Shown in pieces: positions 32,888-41,110 of a stretch of DNA of 47,840 nucleotides; position 1 is the stretch's first letter; each line of letters opens with the position of its first letter. The notes beneath the pieces were generated by a model, which saw only the letters and a program-made list of their open reading frames with translations, was not told where the DNA came from and did not search any database. This stretch comes from Candidatus Hydrogenedentota bacterium (lineage in GTDB: Bacteria; Hydrogenedentota; Hydrogenedentia; Hydrogenedentales; JAEUWI01): positions 1 through 47,840 of the forward strand of contig JACPGE010000112.1 in the NCBI GenBank assembly GCA_016182605.1, written 5' to 3'. A program made the position numbers and the translations under genes.

Positions 32888-33862
32888 TCAGTCGCGCAAT
32901 CGGCGCATGCCCTCGTCGATACTGACGGCGGGCACATAGCCCAGGTCCCGCTTCGCGGCATCGATATTGAACCAGCTCGCGCTGCCGAGAATCTGTGCGC
33001 CCACGCGCGTCATGGGCGGCTCGTCTTTCTTGCCCAGGAGGGTGTAGGCCGCTTCGAGCGCCGCGCCCAGGGTGTAGAGCAGCGGGAGCGGCATCGTTTT
33101 CTTCACGGGGGGCAGACCGTGTGCGGCGAGGATCTTGTCCAGCAGCGCCCGCATCGGGATCGGTTCGCCATTACTGATGAAATAGGCTTTGCCTGCGACC
33201 GCTGCCCCGGGCGACAGGGCGTCGCACGCGAGCACGTGCGCGGTTGCCGCGTTGTCGATGTAAGTCACGTCCACGCGGTGGCTGCCATCGCCCACGACAA
33301 ACAAGCGCCCGGTCTCCGCCAGCTTCACGATACGTGGAATGACATGCGGATCGCCTTTGCCCCAGATAAGCCGCGGACGAAGCGATACGGTGGCGAGTTC
33401 CAGGCCGTTTGCCGCAAGTACCGCCGTTTCGGAGAGCGCCTTTGTCTTGGCGTAGTGGCTGCTGAAGCGCCTGGGATAGGGCGTGGACTCATCGATGCCT
33501 TCCTGATTGGCGCCGGTGAAAATACTGCTGGGCGAGCCGGTGAAGACAAGCCGTCCCACGCCCTGTTTGCGGCAGGCCGCGATCACATTCTCCGTGCCGG
33601 TGACATTGGCTTCGTGGTATTCGGGGTAGGGTCCCCAGATGCCGGCCTTCGCCGCGAGATGGTAGACAACGTCGCAACCGGCGGCCGCATTGGCCACTGC
33701 GGCGGCATCCGTGAGCGCCGTGGACACATGTTCCACGCCCAAGGCATCCAACTCGGGGTAGCTGCCGCGCGAGAGCGATCGCACCGCGTCTCCCCGCGCC
33801 ACGAGCCGCTGGATGAGGGCCTTGCCCAGAAAACCGCCGCCGCCCGTTACGAGTGCCCGCAT
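32888..33862 (-). CDS. NAD-dependent epimerase / 3beta-hydroxysteroid dehydrogenase-like
   Basis: 324 residues from the ATG at 33860-33862 with GAGGAG upstream. Extended SDR: VTGGGGFLGKAL (NAD loop), VVYHLAAKAGIWG, FTGSPSSIF, and catalytic Tyr and Lys in HYAKTKALSE. RPRLIWGKGDPHVIPRIV and RVDVTYIDNAATAHVLA match the 3beta-HSD/OleD-like subgroup, which acts on beta-hydroxy acids or sterols in OleABCD hydrocarbon synthesis and related routes. OleA, OleB and OleC are not in the window. It follows lspA by 11 nt. It could serve lipid or isoprenoid metabolism, and the neighbouring pfaD-like gene hints at fatty-acid chemistry. Confidence 0.87.
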   Translation of the reverse strand: MRALVTGGGGFLGKALIQRLVARGDAVRSLSRGSYPELDALGVEHVSTALTDAAAVANAAAGCDVVYHLAAKAGIWGPYPEYHEANVTGTENVIAACRKQGVGRLVFTGSPSSIFTGANQEGIDESTPYPRRFSSHYAKTKALSETAVLAANGLELATVSLRPRLIWGKGDPHVIPRIVKLAETGRLFVVGDGSHRVDVTYIDNAATAHVLACDALSPGAAVAGKAYFISNGEPIPMRALLDKILAAHGLPPVKKTMPLPLLYTLGAALEAAYTLLGKKDEPPMTRVGAQILGSASWFNIDAAKRDLGYVPAVSIDEGMRRLRD

Positions 33863-33873
33863 GGAAGTTCTCC

Positions 33874-34422
33874 TCACGTCTCCGGATCTTCGGCCCGCGT
33901 GAATTCCTGCTGCTGGCGGTACGCCCGCGTGAATTCCAGTACAAACACCAGCACCAGGCCGGCGACAATCGCCACGTCGGCCACATTGAAAATGCCGGTG
34001 CGGGGTTCCCACCCGTAGATACTGACCCAAGGCAGGCCCAGATTCATGAAGTCGATCACGCGGCCATCGTTAACGATGCGATCGATCAGATTGCCGATGC
34101 CGCCGCTGAGGATGAGCGAGAGCGCGACGGCCAGCATGGTCTCCATCTTGGGCTTCGCCACCAAAAAAACGGCCACGGCGAGCAGGACCAGGCTGTTCAC
34201 GCCTGTGAGCAGCCAGAACCGGAGCGAATCCGACAGCGTGTCGCCCAGGCTTAGAAAGGCGCCTGTGTTCTCCGCATAATGAAAGCGGAACAGATCGTCC
34301 AGGAAGATGATCGGCGGCCGGCTGGCGAGGGTGGCGCGCGCCACGTACTTCGAGATCTGATCGACAATCACCGAGCTGAAGACGACTGTAGAGATAAGTG
34401 TGTACCGGTACGTATTGTTCAT
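33874..34422 (-). CDS. lspA: Lipoprotein signal peptidase (signal peptidase II)
   Basis: 182 residues with four membrane helices (about 9-22, 75-92, 97-113 and 147-165). It cleaves prolipoproteins at the lipidated Cys in the inner membrane. Catalytic aspartates lie in GGIGNLIDR and FNVADVAI; VDQISKYV and ENTGAFLSL are the other conserved blocks. It is preceded within 6 nt by the pfaD-like stop and followed 11 nt later by the dehydrogenase, so it is part of that operon. At least two lipoproteins in this window would be its substrates. Confidence 0.94.
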   Translation of the reverse strand: MNNTYRYTLISTVVFSSVIVDQISKYVARATLASRPPIIFLDDLFRFHYAENTGAFLSLGDTLSDSLRFWLLTGVNSLVLLAVAVFLVAKPKMETMLAVALSLILSGGIGNLIDRIVNDGRVIDFMNLGLPWVSIYGWEPRTGIFNVADVAIVAGLVLVFVLEFTRAYRQQQEFTRAEDPET

Positions 34423-34428
34423 GGCCGC

Positions 34429-36021
34429 CTATTCGAATGCTGCGGCAAGGGACTTGCCTGAGACCGGCTTCCACCCGAAGACCTCCACAGGCACCGGCAC
34501 GCCTTGCAGACGCAGGCCGGTCGCGCGCAGGTGCAGGGCGGCGCCGAAAAGAATGTTGTGCGCCACGGCAACCACCGTGCGGTTCTCCGTCTCTTCCAGT
34601 GTGGTTCCCGCCGCCCACTCATTGAAGGCGCCCATCGACGGCCCGCACCAAATCTGGTAATCGTCTTCCCGGCCATCCTGGCCCACGTTGGCCCAGCGCG
34701 AGGATTGCCCCAAATACCACCGGAACGCGAGCGCCATCTTGTGGCGCGGATTCTGCTCCGCCTTTTCCACCTGCGCGGGATCGCGCTCCTCGAAGAAGGC
34801 CCGGGTCTGGGCCCAGATCTCCGTCAGGGGCGCCTGAAAAATCTGTTCTTCGATCTTTTGCCGCTCGTCGGCCGGCAGGGCATCGATGCTATCGTAGGCG
34901 CGGTACAATTCGTAGAGTTTGGCGCCACGCACCACGAAGCGCGTCCCCTTCTTCAGCACCTGCACCGTCACGCCCATCTCAAACATATCGGCCGCGGGCG
35001 CCTGACCCACGTCCGTTTGCGACGCCTTGGCCAGCATCGCCCGTACCTTGTCCGAGGATCCGGATTCGACGCAAGCCTGGTTCACCGATCCGGTCACGAC
35101 GTAGGCGGCGCCCATCGCAAAAGCGGCCGCGGCCGCCGCTGCGGTTCCAATGCCGCCACCGGCGCCCACACGCAACTTGCATGCGTAGTTGTATTGCGCC
35201 GCCATCTCGTCACGCAGCGCGATCATCGCGGGGAGTACCGCGGGCATCGGCCGGTGATCCGTGTGGCCGCCGGAATCCGCCTCGACCGTCACGTCCTGCG
35301 CCACGGGGATTTCCTGCGCCATACGCGCCTGATCTTCGGTAATGTGGCCGGATTCCACCAGCTTTCGCACCATCTTTTCCGGTGGCGGAGCAAAGAAGCG
35401 GCGCGCCACTTCCGCGCGCGACACCTTGGCGACAACGTGGTTGGGCGCCACAACACGGCCCGAGGCATCGCGGTGGATGCCATGCACGCGGTATTTCACC
35501 AGGGGCAATGACAGACTGAGATAGGCCGAGGCCTCCACCAGCCGCACACCATACTTGATATACAGATCGGCGACGGCTTCCTGCCAGAGGGGATCGTTGG
35601 GAGAATTGATCAGGTTAAAACCAAAGGGAAGGCCCTTCATCGTTTCTGTCAAGCGCTTGCAGGCAGCCTCGATGCGCGCGGGGGACAAGCCCGCGGCGCC
35701 GAAGAAGCCCAGCATGCCCGCACGGCCCATCTCCTCCACAATCGCCTCCGAGGCGATGCCATTCGCCATGGCCCCGGTGTAGTAGGGATATTTAAGGCCG
35801 TGATCGCGCAGAAAGGTGGGATCGCCGAGGTTCGCAAAGGTGAGCGCGGGCGCAATCGCGCGTATGGGGATGCCCGTTCCGCCCACACTACCGCCCTGAC
35901 CGTACACGAGCGCGCCTTCTTTCGCGCACACATACAGCGGGACGTCCAAAGCCGAAAGCCCGTCCAGAAGGGAGACTTCCTTGCCGCCTTGCCAATAGCC
36001 CGCGTAGCCGTTTTGAGTCAT
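34429..36021 (-). CDS. pfaD: PfaD-family enoyl reductase (PUFA/polyketide type)
   Basis: 530 residues from the ATG at 36019-36021 (AAGGAAA upstream). FMN-dependent TIM barrel of the nitronate monooxygenase/PfaD group: GYWQGG at the N-terminus, YTGAMANGIASEAIVEEMGRAG, FGFNLINSPNDP, VEADSGGHTDHRP (FMN and catalytic His region), LRVGAGGGIGTAAAAAAAFAMGA, VTGSVNQACVESGSSD, and a long C-terminal part. PfaD acts as a trans enoyl reductase with PfaABC in polyunsaturated fatty-acid synthesis and in some polyketide pathways. No ketosynthase or acyl-carrier gene is present nearby, so this copy is isolated, coupled instead to lspA and a 3beta-HSD-like gene. Confidence 0.92.
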   Translation of the reverse strand: MTQNGYAGYWQGGKEVSLLDGLSALDVPLYVCAKEGALVYGQGGSVGGTGIPIRAIAPALTFANLGDPTFLRDHGLKYPYYTGAMANGIASEAIVEEMGRAGMLGFFGAAGLSPARIEAACKRLTETMKGLPFGFNLINSPNDPLWQEAVADLYIKYGVRLVEASAYLSLSLPLVKYRVHGIHRDASGRVVAPNHVVAKVSRAEVARRFFAPPPEKMVRKLVESGHITEDQARMAQEIPVAQDVTVEADSGGHTDHRPMPAVLPAMIALRDEMAAQYNYACKLRVGAGGGIGTAAAAAAAFAMGAAYVVTGSVNQACVESGSSDKVRAMLAKASQTDVGQAPAADMFEMGVTVQVLKKGTRFVVRGAKLYELYRAYDSIDALPADERQKIEEQIFQAPLTEIWAQTRAFFEERDPAQVEKAEQNPRHKMALAFRWYLGQSSRWANVGQDGREDDYQIWCGPSMGAFNEWAAGTTLEETENRTVVAVAHNILFGAALHLRATGLRLQGVPVPVEVFGWKPVSGKSLAAAFE

Positions 36022-36154
36022 GAATCTCGATTTCCTTCGGGGAGTGAACGTGGCTGCGCCTGCCCGGCGCATGCGCCCCATTGGGAGCAAACTGTTGGGC
36101 ACGAGTATACGAAAGCCTCGAAAGGGGATGCAAAGACGGGTGCGCGCACCCCCG

Positions 36155-36904
36155 TTACTCCTGCTCTCCGGCTTGTCCGGCAGTCTGCGCCTGAAGCGCG
36201 CGCCGCGCGACGCGGGTAACATAGAACACCCCCGCAAAGGCCGCCGCCAGTCCAAGAACCATAAGAACCATGTCGCCTGGAGTGCGTGTTCGATCGGCGG
36301 CGGTGGCCAACAGCAGGCTTTGTGCGGTGGCGCCGATGTACACATAGAGCAGCGCCCCGGGGAGCATGCCTGCCCAGGAAGCAAAAAAGTAATCGCGGAG
36401 CGAAACCGAACTCAGCCCAAGGGCGTAGTTGAGCAACGTGAATGGAAAGGCAGGAGAAAGGCGCAGGAGGAAAACCAATTTCCATCCATCTGCACCGATT
36501 GCCGCATCCAACGCGGCGAAGCGCGCGTTGTTCGATACCCAAAGGACGACGCGCGCACGCGCCAGGGTCCGGCCTAGCAGAAACGCGGCCACGGCGCCCG
36601 CGGTGCTCCCTGCCGACACGGCGGCCGTTCCCATGAGCAATGCCCACAATAGATTCTCCGGCCACAGCGACGCCGCCAGCGCACCGGCCCCCATCGTGAG
36701 TATGGATCCGGGAATGAGCAGGATACAGGCGGCAACATAAAAGATCGCGAGCAGGACAAGCCCCCAGGCGCCAAGCCTTTCGAGCAGCGCGGTCACTTCG
36801 AAGAGCAGCATGCGGAGCTGTTGGGGGAAGAGCAGCGGAATCGTGGCCAGGACCACACACAGCGCAAGCGCAGCCTTGTGGCGCAATGCAAGGCCCTTAC
36901 TCAT
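36155..36904 (-). CDS. TVP38/TMEM64 (VTT-domain) membrane protein
   Basis: 249 residues with about six hydrophobic helices. The VTT/SNARE-associated core contains LLIPGSILTMGAGAL, AGSTAGAVAAFLLGR, LVFLLRLSPAFPFTLLNYALGL and SVSLRDYFFASWAGMLPGA. DedA/VTT proteins are inner-membrane lipid scramblase or transporter-like proteins; undecaprenyl phosphate recycling is shown for some. The start overlaps the end of the DUF547 gene by 8 nt, and the two are predicted to be translationally coupled. Confidence 0.92.
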   Translation of the reverse strand: MSKGLALRHKAALALCVVLATIPLLFPQQLRMLLFEVTALLERLGAWGLVLLAIFYVAACILLIPGSILTMGAGALAASLWPENLLWALLMGTAAVSAGSTAGAVAAFLLGRTLARARVVLWVSNNARFAALDAAIGADGWKLVFLLRLSPAFPFTLLNYALGLSSVSLRDYFFASWAGMLPGALLYVYIGATAQSLLLATAADRTRTPGDMVLMVLGLAAAFAGVFYVTRVARRALQAQTAGQAGEQE

Positions 36905-37793
36905 TCGGAATGGATCCCGATCCGAACTCCACCTTCCTGGCGCCGCCCGTGCCGCGCGTGGCCTGGCTGTTCAGGGCCCAATCGTACTCGCTGTAGGCCA
37001 CCTTCAACTCCCCCTTCGCGACGCGCGCGATCGCTTCCCGGAGCGCGGCATCCTCCACCCGCTCTGCAAGCCACGGCAACACCCCGCCGTGATTCTCCCA
37101 GTCCTCGCCATACCAGTCGAGAATGGGACTGAGCAGCACGGCCTGTTTTTCCGGGTCGTAGGCCACATAACGCGGACTGTTTGCGAAGAGCCGTGCCTGA
37201 TCGGCCAGTTGCGCATCGAGCCGTTCGCCCACAAAAGCTTCCGGACGTATCGCGGGGCAACTTTTCGCCGCACAAACCAGGGCAACATGAATGCGTGGCT
37301 CGTCGAAGTCTTCGCGGATGACCTGGTGCTCGAGATGGTTGAGGCTCATCGTTTCGCCGCCAAAAATGTGGCGTTTCTGGTCGAAAAAGCCCGTGCCGTC
37401 CACGGCCGCCGCTTCGTCCATTACCGAGCCGGTCACTTTCTGCGTGATCACGCCATCGACTACGAAAGCGTTATAGGCATTGCACAACAAGGCGATCTTC
37501 TCCGCGTCCGTTTCCAGCTTACCCACGTCGCAGGCGCCGAGTTGCGCAAGATAGGTCCGGAACAGATAGTCGCGCGCCATGCCCTCGTAGTCGATCAGGC
37601 CATTGGCCACGTAGGCCTTCAGGAGATAATCCCACAGGGCGTGGTCCACCCCGGACGCATCGGGCGCGGGCGTGGGCTTGGTGGCCGGCAGGGCGACGCG
37701 AAAGGCCTGCACGGCCACGACCAGGGGAACGATAAACGCGATCAAGGACAACCAGAAGAACGCGCCGTAATAATTTTGCCGCTTGGCTTCCAT
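36897..37793 (-). CDS. DUF547 protein with N-terminal membrane anchor
   Basis: 298 residues from the ATG at 37791-37793, 4 nt after the oxidoreductase stop, with GGAG inside the end of that gene. One membrane helix (about 10-31) is followed by a periplasmic DUF547 domain: LLKAYVANGLIDYEGM, ALLCNAYNAFVVDGVI, SLNHLEHQVIREDFDEPRIHVALVCAAKSCP (His and Cys cluster) and ILDWYGEDW. The invariant Asn-Ala-Tyr-Asn and His/Cys residues suggest a transglutaminase-like or papain-like fold, but the function is unknown. It is flanked by the FAD/4Fe-4S oxidoreductase and the VTT protein. Confidence 0.9.
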   Translation of the reverse strand: MEAKRQNYYGAFFWLSLIAFIVPLVVAVQAFRVALPATKPTPAPDASGVDHALWDYLLKAYVANGLIDYEGMARDYLFRTYLAQLGACDVGKLETDAEKIALLCNAYNAFVVDGVITQKVTGSVMDEAAAVDGTGFFDQKRHIFGGETMSLNHLEHQVIREDFDEPRIHVALVCAAKSCPAIRPEAFVGERLDAQLADQARLFANSPRYVAYDPEKQAVLLSPILDWYGEDWENHGGVLPWLAERVEDAALREAIARVAKGELKVAYSEYDWALNSQATRGTGGARKVEFGSGSIPNE

Positions 37794-37797
37794 GACT

Positions 37798-40170
37798 TTA
37801 CAACTCCGTCGCGCCCGCGGGGCGCGCCTTGTTCCCGGGCGCCTCGCCCACGTGCAAAATCTCCATGGGGCAGCGCACCACACATTCCGCGCACCCGACG
37901 CACGGCGTGTCTTTGAGGGTTACGGGAATTCCCTGCAACGCGCGCGACTTGATGTCGATTCCCATCTGACAGTATTGATTGCACACATTGCAATCGATGC
38001 ATTTGCCCTTTTCCGGGCTGATCTTGAACTGGGACCAGCGTCCCCAGAAGTTCATCCAGAATGCGAGCGGGCACCACATGCGGCACCAGACCCGCTGTCC
38101 GAAGAAAGGGTACAGGCCTATGGCCACGGTACCCGAGAGAAAGGTCCCGATCGCCAGGTTGTACCAATGCAAGCCCGCGCCGAAGCCAAGGAAATCCGCC
38201 ATGGTGACGAGGGAGGCCAGCAACACCACGGCGAAGCCCCACTTCTCCAGTTTGCGGGGCGTGTCGCCCTTGGGACCCCGGTGCCGGTACCCGTTGCCGA
38301 CGGTCTCCGCGAGGGCGCCGCAGGAACAGATGTAGCTGCAATAGATCTTGCCCCAGCGGATTGTGAAGAGCGGGATGAGCACAAAGGTGAGCAGCACGGC
38401 CCACACCACGCCCGCAAGCGCCACAGTGTGCCACCACGCCGGATCGCCCGGCCCCACGAGCGGATCCATCCTGAATGCGTCCATTTTGAGCGGCCAGGCA
38501 TTGAGCGAGCGGCCGATGAGGGGTGTCCACGGATTGCGCCCGAGAAAGACCACCAGGAAGGTGGGAATGCCCCACCACAGGGTCCATTGCGTGAGGATGA
38601 TGGTGAGGTTGCGCCGCCACACGATGCGGCTCTTGTAGCGGAACGCCCAGTAGAAGCCGAAAACCGTAATCAGGCTGAAGTACAGCAGGTAATAGAAGCC
38701 ATAGAGATTCGTGAAATTGCCATGCTCCGGGATCAAGAAAAAGATCCACTGGAGACCGGGGATGTAGTAGGGTCCCGGGCCCGCTTCTGCCGGGTCCAGC
38801 GTGAGGAAGGATGGAGCTGCGAGATGGAACGCGTATACCAGGGCGCCAAGAAGCAGCAATGGATTCAAAGAGGGTATTCGCAGCAGTGCGGGGCGCCCCC
38901 TGGAAGTGAGCCCTGAATTCACGGTGCGCACCCCGAGGAGCAACAGCCACAGCACGGGCAAAACCCAGCCCAGCACGATCGCCGCCGCGTGCGCGACGGC
39001 AGTGCCCCTGAGTCCCGCAAGCGCACTGGCAAAGACTTTGCCGCTGGCTTCGTCTGGATGGATCACGAAATATTTGGAGAAGAAGTAGATGAACACGCCC
39101 AAGGCCAGGCCCAGCAGCGAGTAGAGCACGCGCTTGCGGGTCCACACGCCGTCCAGTTCCAGGCCCATATCCAGCAAGAAACCCACGGGCGGCAATGTGC
39201 CGATCAGGATCAACACATGGTCATTGGGAATGGTTTCCTGTTTCCCCTCCACCGCAAGTTCCACTTCCTGCTCCCGGATCGCCTTCACCTGGCTCTTCCG
39301 CAGGATGCGAATCCGGCCATCTGCTTCAGCAGCCTCGAGCAGGTTCCTGTTTTCTTCTTTTGCGCGGTAGAAGGTGTCGCCACGATACGAGAGCGTCACG
39401 CGGTTCGAGTCCTTCAGCATTAGCGCCGCCTCGATTGCCGCATTTCCCCCACCGACGACCAGTATGTCCTTGTTTAGATAGTCGTCTTTGGTGTGGAGCC
39501 GGTAGGTCACCTTGTGCGCCATCTCCGCGCCGGGCACTTCCAGCAAGCGCGGCTGCCCCTGCCTGCCCACGGCCACGGCCACCGCGCGCGCGGGAAAGAC
39601 CTTGCCATCCTCGGTCACCACTTCGAATTGGCGCTCGCCCTTCTTCACCACCCGCTTTACCTCGACCCCCTCCTTCACTTTCAGCGCCTTGCGATCCACC
39701 ACGGCGTCGACCATGGCGAGAAACTCCGACTTCTCCTTGTCGCCTTCCGCGTCGAACTGGCTCTTGTTGGGCAAGTAACGCGGCTCCGAATAGACCTTTT
39801 TACCCGGCGGAAAACTCCGCACGGTGCTGGCCACCTTCGCGCGTTCCAGCAACACGTAGTTGAGACCGCGATCATGCGCTTCCGCCGCCGCAGAGAGACC
39901 TGCGGGCCCGCCGCCAATGATCACCAGGTCCAGCCGCCCGTCGCCACCCGTTTCCCGCCGCAACTTCCCCTGCTTCTCCATCTTCTCCAGCAGTTCCGCG
40001 CCTTGATTTGCCGCCACCTTCACCAGAGGCACGCCTGTAACATCGCCAATGACATAGATACCGCGAACGCTGGACTCAAAGTTCGCGTCCACAATGGGCA
40101 GGATCTCCTGCGGGGGAACCGTTGCCACGATACGCCGCTTGGATCCGGATTGAGGTTGGAGGGGTTGCAT
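37798..40170 (-). CDS. Membrane FAD/NAD(P) oxidoreductase fused to 4Fe-4S NapH/NosR-like domain
   Basis: 790 residues. Residues about 20-65 resemble the C-terminal GD motif of thioredoxin-reductase-like flavoproteins (GIYVIGDVTG, AANQG). The FAD loop IIGGGPAGLSAAAEA follows at about 84-98 and the NAD(P) loop VVGGGNAAIEAAL further on. After residue about 335 come at least eight membrane helices with CSYICSCGALAE and CRMWCPLAFW, as in NapH/NosR-type proteins. Two 4Fe-4S motifs close the protein: CIDCNVCNQYCQMGI and CVGCAECVVRCPMEI. It probably moves electrons from NAD(P)H through FAD and FeS clusters into or across the membrane. The start is uncertain (ATG at 40170, no close ribosome binding site). 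First gene of the DUF547-VTT operon. Confidence 0.87.
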   Translation of the reverse strand: MQPLQPQSGSKRRIVATVPPQEILPIVDANFESSVRGIYVIGDVTGVPLVKVAANQGAELLEKMEKQGKLRRETGGDGRLDLVIIGGGPAGLSAAAEAHDRGLNYVLLERAKVASTVRSFPPGKKVYSEPRYLPNKSQFDAEGDKEKSEFLAMVDAVVDRKALKVKEGVEVKRVVKKGERQFEVVTEDGKVFPARAVAVAVGRQGQPRLLEVPGAEMAHKVTYRLHTKDDYLNKDILVVGGGNAAIEAALMLKDSNRVTLSYRGDTFYRAKEENRNLLEAAEADGRIRILRKSQVKAIREQEVELAVEGKQETIPNDHVLILIGTLPPVGFLLDMGLELDGVWTRKRVLYSLLGLALGVFIYFFSKYFVIHPDEASGKVFASALAGLRGTAVAHAAAIVLGWVLPVLWLLLLGVRTVNSGLTSRGRPALLRIPSLNPLLLLGALVYAFHLAAPSFLTLDPAEAGPGPYYIPGLQWIFFLIPEHGNFTNLYGFYYLLYFSLITVFGFYWAFRYKSRIVWRRNLTIILTQWTLWWGIPTFLVVFLGRNPWTPLIGRSLNAWPLKMDAFRMDPLVGPGDPAWWHTVALAGVVWAVLLTFVLIPLFTIRWGKIYCSYICSCGALAETVGNGYRHRGPKGDTPRKLEKWGFAVVLLASLVTMADFLGFGAGLHWYNLAIGTFLSGTVAIGLYPFFGQRVWCRMWCPLAFWMNFWGRWSQFKISPEKGKCIDCNVCNQYCQMGIDIKSRALQGIPVTLKDTPCVGCAECVVRCPMEILHVGEAPGNKARPAGATEL

Positions 40171-40397
40171 GGGACGGGGACGGAGCCTTTCTCATTCATG
40201 GGCTATGCGGCTCTAAATGTAGCACGGGACCGCATCCATGTCACAGCGCGTTCTCCAGCCCGGATTGACGGCAAAACGTCCCGTTTCATGTAGTGATTGC
40301 TCCTGTGTTACGATGGCCCCGGGAACACGCCAACACGCGCCGTGGGGAATTCGGTTTCGAATGCTTGTTTGCGGCAAAGGTGCACGGAGGTCCGAGC

Positions 40398-40940
40398 ATG
40401 TCTGAATCCTTCGATCCGGTTGGGAAGGAGATGAACTCATCGACTGCGGCCAATGAGGCTTGGCTCCGTTTTGCCGCGGAACAAGGGGTGCGCGTATCTC
40501 CGGAAGCCTTTGTCGATCGCAGTCTCGGCGAGTTCATATGCAATCCAAGCGTCCGGCAGCTCTGGGACAGCGTCCTGAACCGGGTTCGCAGCACCAATAA
40601 GCCGATCACGTTCAGCGTCCGCTGTGACAGCCCCGAGTGCAGGCGCTTTATGGAGATCGACGTATCTCCCCAAGACGACGGCCAGCTACTCTTCGCGAAC
40701 CGGCTAATCCGGGAAGAGCCCCGCACGGTTCCATCGGCGCTGGATCCCTATTCCTGCCGAACAGAGGACATCGTCGTGGTATGCAGTGTTTGCAGCAAGA
40801 TCCGGACCGGTGAAGAAACCTGGATGGAGGCGGAGGGCGCCGTAAGTACGCTGGGGCTGATGGACCGGGATGTTCAGCCCGTATTGAGCCATGGACTGTG
40901 CAGGTCATGCCTTGCCCAGTTCGAAGTGGAGATGACTTAG
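40398..40940 (+). CDS. Stand-alone zinc-type sensor-tail protein (CxxC...HGLCxxC)
   Basis: 180 residues from the ATG at 40398 behind GGAGG. Residues about 60-110 (TFSVRCDSPECRRFMEIDVS and FANRLIREEPR) and the C-terminal block VCSVCSKIRTGEETWMEAE followed by LSHGLCRSCL match a module found alone or at the end of bacterial PAS/sensor and regulator proteins. The four cysteines (129, 132, 168, 171) form a probable zinc site. No kinase, PAS core or DNA-binding domain is visible. The 15-bp palindrome GATGACTTAGTCATC (40931-40945) overlaps the stop. Function unknown, probably regulatory. Confidence 0.75.
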   Translation: MSESFDPVGKEMNSSTAANEAWLRFAAEQGVRVSPEAFVDRSLGEFICNPSVRQLWDSVLNRVRSTNKPITFSVRCDSPECRRFMEIDVSPQDDGQLLFANRLIREEPRTVPSALDPYSCRTEDIVVVCSVCSKIRTGEETWMEAEGAVSTLGLMDRDVQPVLSHGLCRSCLAQFEVEMT

Positions 40941-41020
40941 TCATCCCGTCCGGTAGGCGCCGTGGAAGGACCTATCCCGGCGCACCCCAAGAATGCTTCC
41001 CAAACGGGCGCGATTGGGCG

Positions 41021-41026
41021 TATGCT
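41021..41026 (+). promoter_or_regulatory. -10 box upstream of the secretin-N-like gene
   Basis: TATGCT preceded by CGATTGGGCG, 85 nt before the ATG at 41111. The best -35 candidate (TTCCCA, 40997-41002, 18-nt spacing) is weak. Confidence 0.35.
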
Positions 41027-41110
41027 GGGAGGGGCAGGACAGCCGCCTGTCCCGCGCCCGAGGCAACCCGATTATATGCCGGGCACAGCCCAGATTAGAG
41101 GAGGCCGAAG

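Noticed and set aside
37742-39145. A 467-codon minus-strand frame within the FAD/4Fe-4S gene
   Set aside because: It overlaps the oxidoreductase in another frame and is Arg/Gly/His-rich with no motif; the Cys clusters and membrane helices are in the chosen frame.
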